Position numbers and translations under genes: made by a program. From positions 62,001-126,000 of the forward strand of contig QOZQ01000002.1 in NCBI GenBank assembly GCA_003576695.1: a stretch of 64,000 nt of DNA, written 5' to 3'. Source of the stretch: Taklimakanibacter lacteus (GTDB taxonomy: Bacteria; Pseudomonadota; Alphaproteobacteria; Rhizobiales; Aestuariivirgaceae). Below are positions 1 through 7,704 of this stretch, piece by piece (the stretch's first letter is position 1; each line of letters opens with the position of its first letter). The notes beneath the pieces are model-generated. The model did no database searches. It worked only from the letters and a program-made list of their open reading frames with translations, and was not told where the DNA came from.

Positions 1-741
1 GACCAGCACCATCAGCCGGGCCGACCAGGCTTCCGTCGCCCAGGACCATTCCTGGATGCCGATCGCCTGCACCAGCGGCGCGAAGGGGCCCTTCTGCATG
101 TCGGCCAGCATGCGGAACGTGTAGGCGATGCCGACCGGCGTCACCATCAGCGGGATGAAGAAGAGCACGCGGAAGAAATTGCGCCCGCGGATCGGCCGGC
201 CGCACAGCAAAGCGAGGCCGAGGCCCAGCGCGAACTGGGTGGCGACACCGATCACGACATAGAGCAGCGTGTTGACGATGGTGCCCGGCACGCCGCCCAT
301 CGCGGTGGTGGCGATGGCGGTGAGGACCAGGCCCATGGTCACGCCGGCGGAGAGAAGCCGTCCGAGCGCGCCGACGATGGAGACCCGCCCGCTGCGGAAA
401 TAACGGGAGAGAAGATAAAGCAGGAGGGCCGCGGTGATGAGGATGAGCAGCCATTGCATGGCGCCGAGCGCCCCGAAATTGCCGAGCAGGTGATATTGCT
501 GCGATCCGGTCAGCAATTTCCTGAAATTGGTCAGGCCGATGAATTTGAGGGTGAAGCCGCCGGGCGCCAGGGCGAAGCGCGACAGCGCCAGATAGGCCGA
601 GATGATGAGCGGGAAGACCGCGAAAGCGAGGATCACCAGCACTGCCGGCAGCACCATGATCGGCCCGCAATGGCGATCGAGCCATTCGGCCCAGCCGCGC
701 GTGCCCCGGATGTCCGGCGAGTATTCAGCGGAAGCGGTCAA
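1..741 (-). CDS. Sugar ABC transporter permease, MalF type (3' end outside window)
   Basis: Inner-membrane permease of a binding-protein-dependent sugar importer. The 247 codons seen hold several hydrophobic segments: the first is about residues 28-50, others around 75-95, 105-130 and 145-170. A typical loop, FFIPLMVTPVGIAYTFRM, lies near residues 190-210. The EAA ATPase-contact loop would lie beyond the window edge. I chose the TTG at 741 because GGGAAGAG stands just upstream on the minus strand; an internal ATG at the edge of the first membrane segment is the alternative. It lies downstream of the binding protein at 1044-2516 on the same strand, with a palindromic repeat between them, so the two very probably form one importer operon. 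Substrate unknown. Confidence 0.85.
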   Translation of the reverse strand, partial: MTASAEYSPDIRGTRGWAEWLDRHCGPIMVLPAVLVILAFAVFPLIISAYLALSRFALAPGGFTLKFIGLTNFRKLLTGSQQYHLLGNFGALGAMQWLLILITAALLLYLLSRYFRSGRVSIVGALGRLLSAGVTMGLVLTAIATTAMGGVPGTIVNTLLYVVIGVATQFALGLGLALLCGRPIRGRNFFRVLFFIPLMVTPVGIAYTFRMLADMQKGPFAPLVQAIGIQEWSWATEAWSARLMVLV

Positions 742-764
742 AGGCTCTTCCCAAATCCTTCATT

Positions 765-995
765 CCGTCACCTGGCGAAAGTGACGGATAATCTCAATCC
801 GTCATCCCGGCGAAAGTGACGGATAATTTTAATCCGTCATCCCGGCGAAAGCCGGGACCCCCTGACTGGAATCAACCGGGCGGTGCTGCTTTGGTGGCGC
901 GTTCCGCCCTTATCCCGCCAATAGGTTGGTGAAGCACGACCAGCACCGCCCAGATTGACCTTATTCAATGGGTCCCGGCTTTCGCCGGGATGACG
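765..995. repeat. Palindromic repeat family A, copy 1
   Basis: Composite inverted repeat whose ends read CGTCATCCCGGCGAAAGCCG and its complement CGGCTTTCGCCGGGATGACG. Between them is a conserved core containing GGACCCCCTGACT and ATCAACCGGGCGG. One end has expanded: a 35-bp unit beginning TGACGGATAAT is tandemly repeated at 782-816 and 817-851. Related copies are at 7705-8004 and 9868-9987. It fills the gap between a sugar-binding-protein gene and its permease gene and can fold into a strong hairpin on the mRNA. Non-coding. Confidence 0.9.
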
Positions 996-1011
996 TTGGT
1001 TTGCATTGTTG

Positions 1012-1030
1012 TCCTCTCTCCGGGAGAGGA
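1012..1030. other. Small hairpin after binding-protein gene
   Basis: Perfect 7-bp arms TCCTCTC and GAGAGGA with a 5-nt loop, just past the stop codon of the minus-strand binding-protein gene. The flank GGGAGAGGATATAGGGTTCACCC resembles 4877-4899, so both may be remnants of one small repeat family. No T tract follows in either direction, so an intrinsic terminator is unlikely. Protection of the upstream mRNA 3' end is possible. Confidence 0.5.
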
Positions 1031-1043
1031 TATAGGGTTCACC

Positions 1044-2516
1044 CTACTTCGCGCCGATGGTGGCCTTGTAGAACTGAAGCTGCTCGTCCTTGCCGATCTC
1101 GTCATTGAGCTCGTTCCAGCCATCCGTGACCGCCTTGACCGTCGCTTCCTTGTCGATCTCGCCGGCGAGGAAGCGCGATACCGCTTCGTCGAGCACCACC
1201 TGCTGATATTTCTGGTTCTGCGGGATGCGCAGGTCGAGGATCATGTTCGGGCTGCTCATGCTTTGGTTGATGGCGCCGAGATAGACCTTGGCCTCGTCCT
1301 CGCTCATGCCGGCATTCTTCCACAGATCGCTGTAGCTCAATTGCGAGAGGCGATAGGGGTTGAAGCCGGTGCCGCCGATCGTCACGTCGGAATTCGACTG
1401 CGCCGGCTGCGTCATAAAGGAGAAATAGGCATAGGCCGCGTCCTTGACCTTGTCCTGGGCCTTGGCATTGATGCCGCCGCCCCAGCCGCCGAAGGCCGCG
1501 AAGGGCGCGTGATTGACGCCATCGATGGCATGCGGGCAGGTCTCGGCCGTGCAGGCTTCGAGCTTGCCCGAATCCCAGTTCAGCACTTCCTTCGAGCCCG
1601 GCATGATCGCGGCACCCCATTTGCCCATCACCTTGGACTGCTTGGGATCGATCGAGATCGTGCCGACATCGCCCCAGTCGAGATTGAGGGCGCAGCGTCC
1701 CGAGGCGAAGAGCGGACGGGTGTCGCTGACATCGAGATTGAGCTCGTCCGGCGGTCCGTATTTGGTCGACTCCTGCAGGAAGTCGAGCGACTTGCGGAAC
1801 GCCTCGTTGTCGACCAGGGGCGTCATGTCCTTGGTGTTGAAGAACGTGCCCTGGCTGGTGCCCTTGGACTGCGTCATCGAGCCGACCACGTCCGTCACGA
1901 ACCAGTAGCTCTGCGCATTGCGCTTTTTGGCGATGCAGGAGCCGAAATCGGGCGTGCCGTCGCCATTCATGTCCTTGCCATGGGTGGCCTTGGCGACTTC
2001 GAGATATTCATCCCAGGTCGTCGGCACCTTGAGGCCGGCGGCTTCCAGCACGTCCTTGCGGTAGTACATCATGTGGAAGTCGCCATCGAGCGTGATCATA
2101 TAGGTCTTGCCGTTATACTTCTCGGAGAAGTCACGGAAGAAGGCGCCGACATCGTCCTGCATGATGTCCTTGTCGGCATCGACGCGGGGCGTCAGGTCCT
2201 CGAGATAGCCGCCGGCGATATAGTCGACCATCCATTGCGGCGCGAACACCGCGGCATCGACCGAATTGGTGCCGCTCGCCCAGTCGGTGAGGACCTTCTG
2301 GTAGAGATCGGAGAAGGGCACCGCGACGACATTGATCTTGGCGCCCGTCAGCGCTTCGAAGTCGGGCGCGCGCCGCTGCAACGGCTCCTGGATGGCGCCC
2401 GTCTGGGTGATGACATTGACAGTGACACCGGCAAAGGGCTTGTCCTGCGCCAGGGCAGATCCGCCCGCCAGCAGACACAAGGCCGAAATGCCAGCCAGCA
2501 ACTTACCAAATCTCAT
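1044..2516 (-). CDS. Sugar ABC transporter substrate-binding protein (family 1)
   Basis: Periplasmic binding protein that delivers a sugar or sugar derivative to the permease encoded downstream (1-741). 490 residues. An N-terminal signal peptide (Lys-5, hydrophobic core to about residue 22, small-residue end near ALAQ) precedes a mature domain with the family-1 pattern: NVITQTG early, a middle region with FHMMYYRKDVLEAAG and PTTWDEYLEVA, and an AYAYFSFM helix late. At least four cysteines (GSCIAKK, GRCALN, EACTAETC) could form disulfides. Start: ATG at 2516 with GGAGG upstream. The gene is divergent from the SDR gene at 2737; the 220-bp gap should hold both promoters. The ligand cannot be read from the sequence. 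Confidence 0.88.
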   Translation of the reverse strand: MRFGKLLAGISALCLLAGGSALAQDKPFAGVTVNVITQTGAIQEPLQRRAPDFEALTGAKINVVAVPFSDLYQKVLTDWASGTNSVDAAVFAPQWMVDYIAGGYLEDLTPRVDADKDIMQDDVGAFFRDFSEKYNGKTYMITLDGDFHMMYYRKDVLEAAGLKVPTTWDEYLEVAKATHGKDMNGDGTPDFGSCIAKKRNAQSYWFVTDVVGSMTQSKGTSQGTFFNTKDMTPLVDNEAFRKSLDFLQESTKYGPPDELNLDVSDTRPLFASGRCALNLDWGDVGTISIDPKQSKVMGKWGAAIMPGSKEVLNWDSGKLEACTAETCPHAIDGVNHAPFAAFGGWGGGINAKAQDKVKDAAYAYFSFMTQPAQSNSDVTIGGTGFNPYRLSQLSYSDLWKNAGMSEDEAKVYLGAINQSMSSPNMILDLRIPQNQKYQQVVLDEAVSRFLAGEIDKEATVKAVTDGWNELNDEIGKDEQLQFYKATIGAK

Positions 2517-2736
2517 TGAGGTTCCTCCCGTATAGACCGAACTTTATTGCTGCATACCGGATCATCGGCACATGTCGCCCATGCGGGCTGTGACCCGGTC
2601 TTTGTCATACATTATCGACATCTGTCTGTGTGTCCAGCGCCTTTGCCGAGCCGCGCCAAGAGCTTAGCCGATGGATTGCCCGAACTTTGGGCAGGGTCTT
2701 GCCATAACGCGGCGAAACCCGGAAAACTCATTGCCC

Positions 2737-3501
2737 ATGATCGACAAGCTGTTTTCGCTGGAGGGCAAGCGGGCGCTCGTCACGGGGGCAAGCCGTGGCA
2801 TAGGCCGCGCTTTGGCCGTCGGCCTTGCCGCGGCCGGCGCCGACATGGCGATTGCCGCAAGACGCCTGGATTCCCTGGAAGAGACGGCCGAGGCCATTCG
2901 TGCTCATGGCCGCAAGGTGGTGCCGGTCGCGATGGATGTGACGCAGATCGCCACGATCCGCGCCGCTGTCGCCACCGCCGCCGTGTCGCTGGGCGGGCTC
3001 GACATATTGGTGAACAATGCCGGCGTCGAGCAGGTCTCACCCTCGCTCGATGTCGAGGAAGCTCTCTGGGACCGTATCGTCGACACCAATCTGAAGGGCG
3101 CCTTCTTCGCGGCCCAGTCCGCCGCCCGCCTCATGAAGCGCACCGGCGGCGTCATCCTCAATATCGCGTCCCTCACTTCCGAGCGCGGCATCCCGACCGC
3201 GGTGCCCTATGGCTCGTCCAAGACGGGATTGCTCGGCGCGACCCGGGCTCTGGCGGCCGAATGGGCGCCGCTCGGCATCAGGGTCAATGCGCTGGCGCCC
3301 GGCTATTTCCGCACCGATCTCACCGAAGCCTTCTATCAGAACGAGGATTGGCAGAAGGCGATGCTCGGCAAGATCCCGCTCCAGCGCTTCGGCGAGCTGG
3401 ACGATCTTGTCGGCGCCAGCATCTTCCTTTGCTCCGATGCTTCGCGCTATGTGACGGGCGTGTGCCTGCCGGTCGATGGCGGCACGCTTGCTGCTCTTTA
3501 G
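2737..3501 (+). CDS. SDR-family NAD(P)-dependent oxidoreductase
   Basis: Short-chain dehydrogenase/reductase of 254 residues, probably acting on a hydroxyl/ketone pair of a small imported compound. Cofactor motif TGASRGIG is at residues 16-23 and NNAG at 93-96. Catalytic residues are Asn118, Ser145, Tyr158 and Lys162 (YGSSK). Arg42-Arg43 at the end of the second strand region may favour NADP, which is inference. The ATG at 2737 is preferred over an in-frame start 66 bp upstream because MIDKLFSLEGKRALVTG is where the family normally begins; no strong Shine-Dalgarno is visible at either. Fifteen bases separate it from the histidinol-dehydrogenase-like gene, so the two are probably cotranscribed and act in one oxidation pathway. 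Confidence 0.9.
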   Translation: MIDKLFSLEGKRALVTGASRGIGRALAVGLAAAGADMAIAARRLDSLEETAEAIRAHGRKVVPVAMDVTQIATIRAAVATAAVSLGGLDILVNNAGVEQVSPSLDVEEALWDRIVDTNLKGAFFAAQSAARLMKRTGGVILNIASLTSERGIPTAVPYGSSKTGLLGATRALAAEWAPLGIRVNALAPGYFRTDLTEAFYQNEDWQKAMLGKIPLQRFGELDDLVGASIFLCSDASRYVTGVCLPVDGGTLAAL

Positions 3502-3516
3502 ACCTATAGGACCATC

Positions 3517-4842
3517 ATGACCCGCGCCGTCAATTTCCATGAGCTCGCCTTGCTGTCGCAAGGTGAGCGTCAGCGCCTGCTTCAGCGCACCGAAACCGAT
3601 CTGTCTTCCTATGAGGAGAAGGTCAGGGCCATCATCGATGCGGTGCGCCGGGAAGGCGACGAAGCGCTTGCCCGCTTCGCGCGCGATTTCGACAAGGCGC
3701 CGGTCGAGGCGTCCCAGATCCAGGCGACGGAAGAGGACTTTGCCGCGGCCGGGAAAGCGCTCGATCCGCAGGTGAAATCGGCGATGGACTATGCTGCCGA
3801 GGCGATCCGCAAATTCCATGAAGACCAGAAGCCCGAGGAGATGTGGCTGCATGAGATGCGTCCGGGTGCCTTTGCCGGCGATCGGGTGCGGCCCATTCCC
3901 TCTGCTGCCTGCTATGTGCCGCGCGGCAAGGGTGCCTTCCCGTCGGTGGCGCTGATGACGTCGATACCCGCCAAGGTGGCGGGCGTGCCCGAGCTCATCA
4001 TCGTGACACCGCCCGGTCCCAACGGAAAGGTCGATGATGCGACTTTGGTCGCGGCGCGCATGGCGGGGGTCGACAAGGTGTTCAAGGCGGGAGGAGCCCA
4101 GGCGATTGCCGCCGTCGCCTATGGCACGAAGACGGTGCCGAAAGTGGCGAAGGTCATCGGCCCCGGCAGCCCCTGGGTGGCGGCCGCCAAGCGCATGGTC
4201 AGCCACGTGATCGACACCGGCACGCCGGCGGGACCGAGTGAGCTCATCGTGCTGGCCGATGACACGATCGACGGCCGTCTCGCCGCGCTCGATCTCCTGA
4301 TCGAATCCGAGCATGGGCCCGACAGCTCGGCCTATCTCGTCACCTGGAGCAGGCGGGTTGCCGAGGAGGCGCGCGCCGCCATCCCGCATTACTGGGCGAA
4401 GATGGGCGCGCAACGCGCGGGGTTCTCCGCGACCGTGCTGTCGGGCCCGGTCGGCGGCATCGTGCTGGCGCGCGATGAGGATGAGGCGATCGCCTTCACC
4501 AACGACTATGCGCCGGAGCATCTCGAGGTCCTGGCCAGGGAGCCCTTCCGCTATCTGGGCCGGCTCGATCATGCGGGCGAGATCCTGCTCGGCGAGCATA
4601 CACCGACCACGCTCGGCAATTTCGTGCTCGGTCCCAATCATGTCCTGCCCACCAGTGGCTGGGCCAAGACCGCCTCGCCCGTTTCGGTCTTCGATTTCAT
4701 GAAGCGCACCTCGATCGCCTATGTGACCGAGAAGGCCTATCCGGAGCTCGCCCTGAATGCCCGCCGCCTCGCGACCTATGAAGGCTTCGAGGGCCATGCC
4801 AATGCGGTCTCGGAACTGCGCGATGAGATTTTGAAGGGCTGA
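3517..4842 (+). CDS. Histidinol dehydrogenase-family protein (HisD paralogue, possibly HpsN-like)
   Basis: NAD-dependent alcohol-to-acid dehydrogenase of the HisD family, 441 residues. The family's catalytic pair is present (APEH, Glu334 and His335), as are NHVLP and GHANAV. Compared with E. coli HisD, two of four zinc ligands differ: the Gln of QxEH is Glu263 (ESEH) and the Asp of GDY is Asn368 (GNF); His266 and His427 are kept. No other his gene is nearby, and the neighbours are an SDR and a TauABC-like importer. This fits a catabolic paralogue such as sulfopropanediol 3-dehydrogenase (HpsN), whose pathway also uses short-chain dehydrogenases. Family assignment is firm; the substrate is a hypothesis. 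Confidence 0.85.
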   Translation: MTRAVNFHELALLSQGERQRLLQRTETDLSSYEEKVRAIIDAVRREGDEALARFARDFDKAPVEASQIQATEEDFAAAGKALDPQVKSAMDYAAEAIRKFHEDQKPEEMWLHEMRPGAFAGDRVRPIPSAACYVPRGKGAFPSVALMTSIPAKVAGVPELIIVTPPGPNGKVDDATLVAARMAGVDKVFKAGGAQAIAAVAYGTKTVPKVAKVIGPGSPWVAAAKRMVSHVIDTGTPAGPSELIVLADDTIDGRLAALDLLIESEHGPDSSAYLVTWSRRVAEEARAAIPHYWAKMGAQRAGFSATVLSGPVGGIVLARDEDEAIAFTNDYAPEHLEVLAREPFRYLGRLDHAGEILLGEHTPTTLGNFVLGPNHVLPTSGWAKTASPVSVFDFMKRTSIAYVTEKAYPELALNARRLATYEGFEGHANAVSELRDEILKG

Positions 4843-4854
4843 CACTTGATGACA

Positions 4855-4902
4855 TTCGCCTCGCCCCGCTTTAGCGGGGAGAGGGATTAGCGTTCACCCG
4901 CG
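4855..4902. repeat. Short palindromic element with hairpin
   Basis: CCCCGCT (4864-4870) pairs with AGCGGGG (4873-4879). The following GGGAGAGGGATTAGCGTTCACCC closely resembles 1022-1044. It lies between the HisD-like gene and the binding-protein gene at 5034. It is followed by GCGGCTTTCGCGGGGTGACAG, a decayed fragment that looks like one end of repeat family A. It may attenuate or separate the two transcription units; no T tract is present. Confidence 0.6.
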
Positions 4903-5033
4903 AGATGTGTGCACATGATAGCGGCTTTCGCGGGGTGACAGTGAAAACACTGAGAAAACATTGACGCCGCACTGTCTTTGTCGTTTGATCCGCCGCCGAT
5001 AATTCATGAAAAGCAAAGTGAGAGGGTACTCCC

Positions 5034-6041
5034 ATGGTCTGGTCTCCCAACCGTCGTGACATCATTAAGGCGGGCGCCGCCGCCTCCTTCGCGGGGCTTG
5101 GCCTTGGCACCGCCCTGGCCCAGGACATTCCGTCCAAGCCCGAGGCCGGTGCCGTGAAAATGGGCATCGAGCCGTGGCTCGGCTACGGCCAGTGGCACAT
5201 CGCGGCCAGGAAGGATTTGTTCAAGGCGCAGGGGCTCGAAAGCGTCGAGATCATCAACTTCAACACCGATGCCGATATCAATGCGGCCCTTGCCGCCGGC
5301 CAGCTGCAATGCGGCAATATCGCCACCCATACGGCGATGAATTTCATCGCCGCCGGCCTGCCGCTCAAGATCGTGGCTTTGCTCGATGTGTCGAAGACGG
5401 CCGATGCCATGATCTCCGACGGTTCGGTCACCGACATCAAGGGCCTCAAGGGCAAGCAGGTCGCCTATGAGGAGGGCACCACCAGCGATATCCTGCTGAA
5501 CTATGCGTTGAGTCAGAACGGCATGACCATTGCCGATATCGAGAAGGTGCCGATGCCGGCGTCGGATGCCGGCTCGGCGATGATCGCCGGCAAGGTGCCG
5601 GTCGCCGTCACCTATGAACCCTATCTGACGCTGGCGATGCAGCAGAATCCCAAGGTGAAGATGGTCTATAGCGCCGGCGAGAATCCGGGCCTCATCTCCG
5701 ATGTCTTCGTGGTGCGCGAGGAATTCCTCAGCGAGAAGCCGGGCCAGATCGTGGCGCTGCTGAAGGCCTGGGACGCCGCCCTTGCCGATTATCGCAAGGA
5801 CACGGCAGGCGGACGCGCCATCATTTCGGAAGCCGTCGGCGCCAAGCCCGAAGAGCTCGCCACCGCTTTCGACGGCGTCGTCTATTACACGCTGGCCGAG
5901 AACAAGACCGAGATGGCCAATTTCACCGGCAAGGTCATTCCGGAAGTGCACAAGGCGGCGCGCACCGCCGGCATCCTGCAGAAGGATGTCGACCTGTCCA
6001 CCGCCATCGACACCCGGTTCGTGGATGCCGCGACGAAGTAA
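5034..6041 (+). CDS. NitT/TauT-family ABC transporter substrate-binding protein
   Basis: Periplasmic binding protein of the nitrate/sulfonate/bicarbonate class, 335 residues. The N terminus carries a twin-arginine signal (NRRDIIKAGAAA, residues 6-17), so the protein is probably exported folded through Tat. The mature part has the class pattern: MGIEPWLGYGQWHIA near 43-57, NTDADINAALAAGQLQCG around 78-96, and TYEPYL in domain 2. Start: ATG at 5034 with GAGAGGG upstream. It heads a three-gene importer with a permease (6092) and ATPase (6895). Candidate ligands are sulfonates, amidines or other small anions; the adjacent HisD/SDR pair makes a hydroxy-sulfonate attractive but unproven. Confidence 0.87.
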   Translation: MVWSPNRRDIIKAGAAASFAGLGLGTALAQDIPSKPEAGAVKMGIEPWLGYGQWHIAARKDLFKAQGLESVEIINFNTDADINAALAAGQLQCGNIATHTAMNFIAAGLPLKIVALLDVSKTADAMISDGSVTDIKGLKGKQVAYEEGTTSDILLNYALSQNGMTIADIEKVPMPASDAGSAMIAGKVPVAVTYEPYLTLAMQQNPKVKMVYSAGENPGLISDVFVVREEFLSEKPGQIVALLKAWDAALADYRKDTAGGRAIISEAVGAKPEELATAFDGVVYYTLAENKTEMANFTGKVIPEVHKAARTAGILQKDVDLSTAIDTRFVDAATK

Positions 6042-6048
6042 GACGGAC

Positions 6049-6106
6049 AGCATCGGACCGAAAAGTGCGAAGCGGTTTTCGGAGTAATCCGATGCGCAAA
6101 CAAAAG
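6049..6106. repeat. Palindromic repeat family B, degenerate copy overlapping a gene start
   Basis: Matches the family-B pattern seen at 7873 and 42909: AGCATCGGACCGAAAAGTG, then CGGTTTTCGGA, then ATCCGATGCGCAAACAAAA. Compared with the other copies it has compensating changes in both hairpin arms (ATCGGA with TCCGAT). It begins 8 bp after the binding-protein stop and runs into the permease gene, supplying its likely Shine-Dalgarno (GGAG), ATG and first codons. Confidence 0.8.
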
Positions 6107-6898
6107 GGCCTCGCCCGCCTCTTCGCGCTTGGCGGCCGCATCAGGGCGGTGGAGTTCCTCGGCATTGCTGTCGCGGTCTTCGCCGTCCTCGGGCTTTTGT
6201 GGTTTGCAACCACGGCGGCCGGGCTGGTGCGGCCGCTCTTCCTGCCGTCTCCCGGCCAGGTGCTGTCGCGGCTCGGCGAATTATGGGCGTCGGGCCAGCT
6301 CCTCGCCGATATGGGCATCAGCATCTATCGCATCACTTTAGGCTTCCTCATCTCGACCGTGATCGCGCTGCCGATCGGCATATTGATCGGCAGCTATCGC
6401 GGCTGGGAAGCGGCGATCGAGCCCTTCGTCGATTTCATTCGCTATATGCCGGTCGTCGCCTTCGTGCCGCTCACCATCCTGTGGACCGGCACCGGCGATG
6501 CGCAGAAATTCCTCATCATCTTCATCGGCACCTTCTTCCAGCAGGTGTTGCTGGTGATGGACAATGTCAAATCGGTGCCGCGCGATTTCATCAATCTTGG
6601 CCGCACGCTGGAAATGCCGGAATGGCGCATCCTCAAGGGCATCGTGCTGCCTTCCGCCCTGCCCGCCATCTGGGATTCGCTGCGCATCAGCCTGGGCTGG
6701 GCCTGGACCTGGCTGGTGGTCGCCGAGCTCGTCGCCGCCACATCGGGCCTGGGCTACCGCATCACCACGGCGCAGCGCTTCTTCCAGACCGATCTCATCT
6801 TCGGCTATCTGCTGATCCTCGGCATTCTGGGCCTCGCCACCGACCAGGCGATGAAATATTTGGGCCGCCGCCTCTTCCGCTATCTGGAGGTGAGATGA
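6092..6898 (+). CDS. NitT/TauT-family ABC transporter permease
   Basis: Inner-membrane permease partner of the binding protein at 5034 and the ATPase at 6895; 268 residues with about six membrane segments. The ATPase-contact loop includes NLGRTLEMPEWRILKGIVLP, followed by the family signature PSALPAIWDSLRISLGWAWT. Two starts are possible: GTG at 6065 and ATG at 6092. I prefer 6092 because GGAG stands 8-9 bases upstream and the longer form adds only repeat-encoded residues. Even from 6092 the first residues (MRKQK) are encoded by a family-B palindromic repeat. The 3' end overlaps the ATPase start by 4 bp (ATGA), giving translational coupling. Confidence 0.87.
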   Translation: MRKQKGLARLFALGGRIRAVEFLGIAVAVFAVLGLLWFATTAAGLVRPLFLPSPGQVLSRLGELWASGQLLADMGISIYRITLGFLISTVIALPIGILIGSYRGWEAAIEPFVDFIRYMPVVAFVPLTILWTGTGDAQKFLIIFIGTFFQQVLLVMDNVKSVPRDFINLGRTLEMPEWRILKGIVLPSALPAIWDSLRISLGWAWTWLVVAELVAATSGLGYRITTAQRFFQTDLIFGYLLILGILGLATDQAMKYLGRRLFRYLEVR

Positions 6899-7695
6899 TG
6901 GCGGAACCCAAATTGTCGGTACGCAATCTCGGCAAGACCTTCATCTCCGACCGCGGGACCACCGTCGCGCTCGAGGGCGTCGATCTCGATATCGGCGACA
7001 ATGAATTCGTAGGCCTGGTCGGCACGTCGGGCTGCGGCAAGTCCACGCTTCTCTCGATCGCCGCGGGGCTCGAGACGCAAAGCGAAGGAGAGATCCGCAT
7101 CGATGGCGCGGATATCACAGGCCCCGGCCTCGACCGCGGCGTCGTGTTCCAGAGCTACACTTTGCTGCCCTGGCTCACCGCCGAGCAGAATGTCGAATTC
7201 GCGCTTCGGGCATCGGGCAGATCATCGGCCGAGGCCGCTTCGATCGCCCGCGATCATATGCGCCTCGTCGGCCTCACCGGTTTCGAGAAAGCCTATCCGG
7301 CCGAGCTCTCGGGCGGCATGAAGCAGCGCGTCGCCATTGCCCGCGCTTTGTCCTACCGGCCCAAGATGCTGCTGATGGACGAGCCCTTCGGCGCGCTCGA
7401 TGCGCTCACCCGCCATCACATGCAGGAGCTCCTGACCGGCATCTGGGAGCAGCATCGCCTGACCGTGCTGTTCATCACCCATGATGTCGAGGAAGCCGTC
7501 TATCTTTCCGATCGCGTTGCGGTGATGACCAACCGCCCCGGCCGCATCAAGAAGATCGTGCCGATCGACCTGCCGCGCCCGCGCCGCTACACCATGGCGG
7601 CGAGCCCGGAGTTCCAGGCTCTGCATCGCGAGGTGATGGACGCCATCCGCAGTGAATCGCTGGCGGCAGCGGGATTTGCCGAGGCGCTCGAATAG
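6895..7695 (+). CDS. NitT/TauT-family ABC transporter ATP-binding protein
   Basis: Cytoplasmic ATPase (266 residues) energising the importer of 5034-6898. Walker A is GTSGCGKST near residues 42-50. The Q loop is FQSYTLLPW, the signature LSGGMKQR, Walker B LLMDEPFGALD, and the switch histidine is in FITHDVEEA. VMTNRPGRI is typical of the Tau/Ssu/Nrt group. Start: ATG at 6895 with GGAGG upstream and a 4-bp overlap with the permease stop; the next codon is also ATG. It is last in the operon and converges on the malG-type gene at 8017 across a large composite repeat. Confidence 0.92.
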   Translation: MMAEPKLSVRNLGKTFISDRGTTVALEGVDLDIGDNEFVGLVGTSGCGKSTLLSIAAGLETQSEGEIRIDGADITGPGLDRGVVFQSYTLLPWLTAEQNVEFALRASGRSSAEAASIARDHMRLVGLTGFEKAYPAELSGGMKQRVAIARALSYRPKMLLMDEPFGALDALTRHHMQELLTGIWEQHRLTVLFITHDVEEAVYLSDRVAVMTNRPGRIKKIVPIDLPRPRRYTMAASPEFQALHREVMDAIRSESLAAAGFAEALE

Positions 7696-7704
7696 AATCA
7701 AGTT

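Noticed and set aside
3517-4842. Biosynthetic histidinol dehydrogenase (hisD)
   Set aside because: Two zinc-ligand positions are changed and no histidine biosynthesis gene is nearby; a catabolic paralogue is more likely.
1044-4845. Long open frames antisense to the binding-protein gene and to the HisD-like gene
   Set aside because: They mirror strongly conserved protein families on the opposite strand. High GC at the third codon position leaves antisense frames open, and their translations are Arg/Asp/His-rich without domain features.
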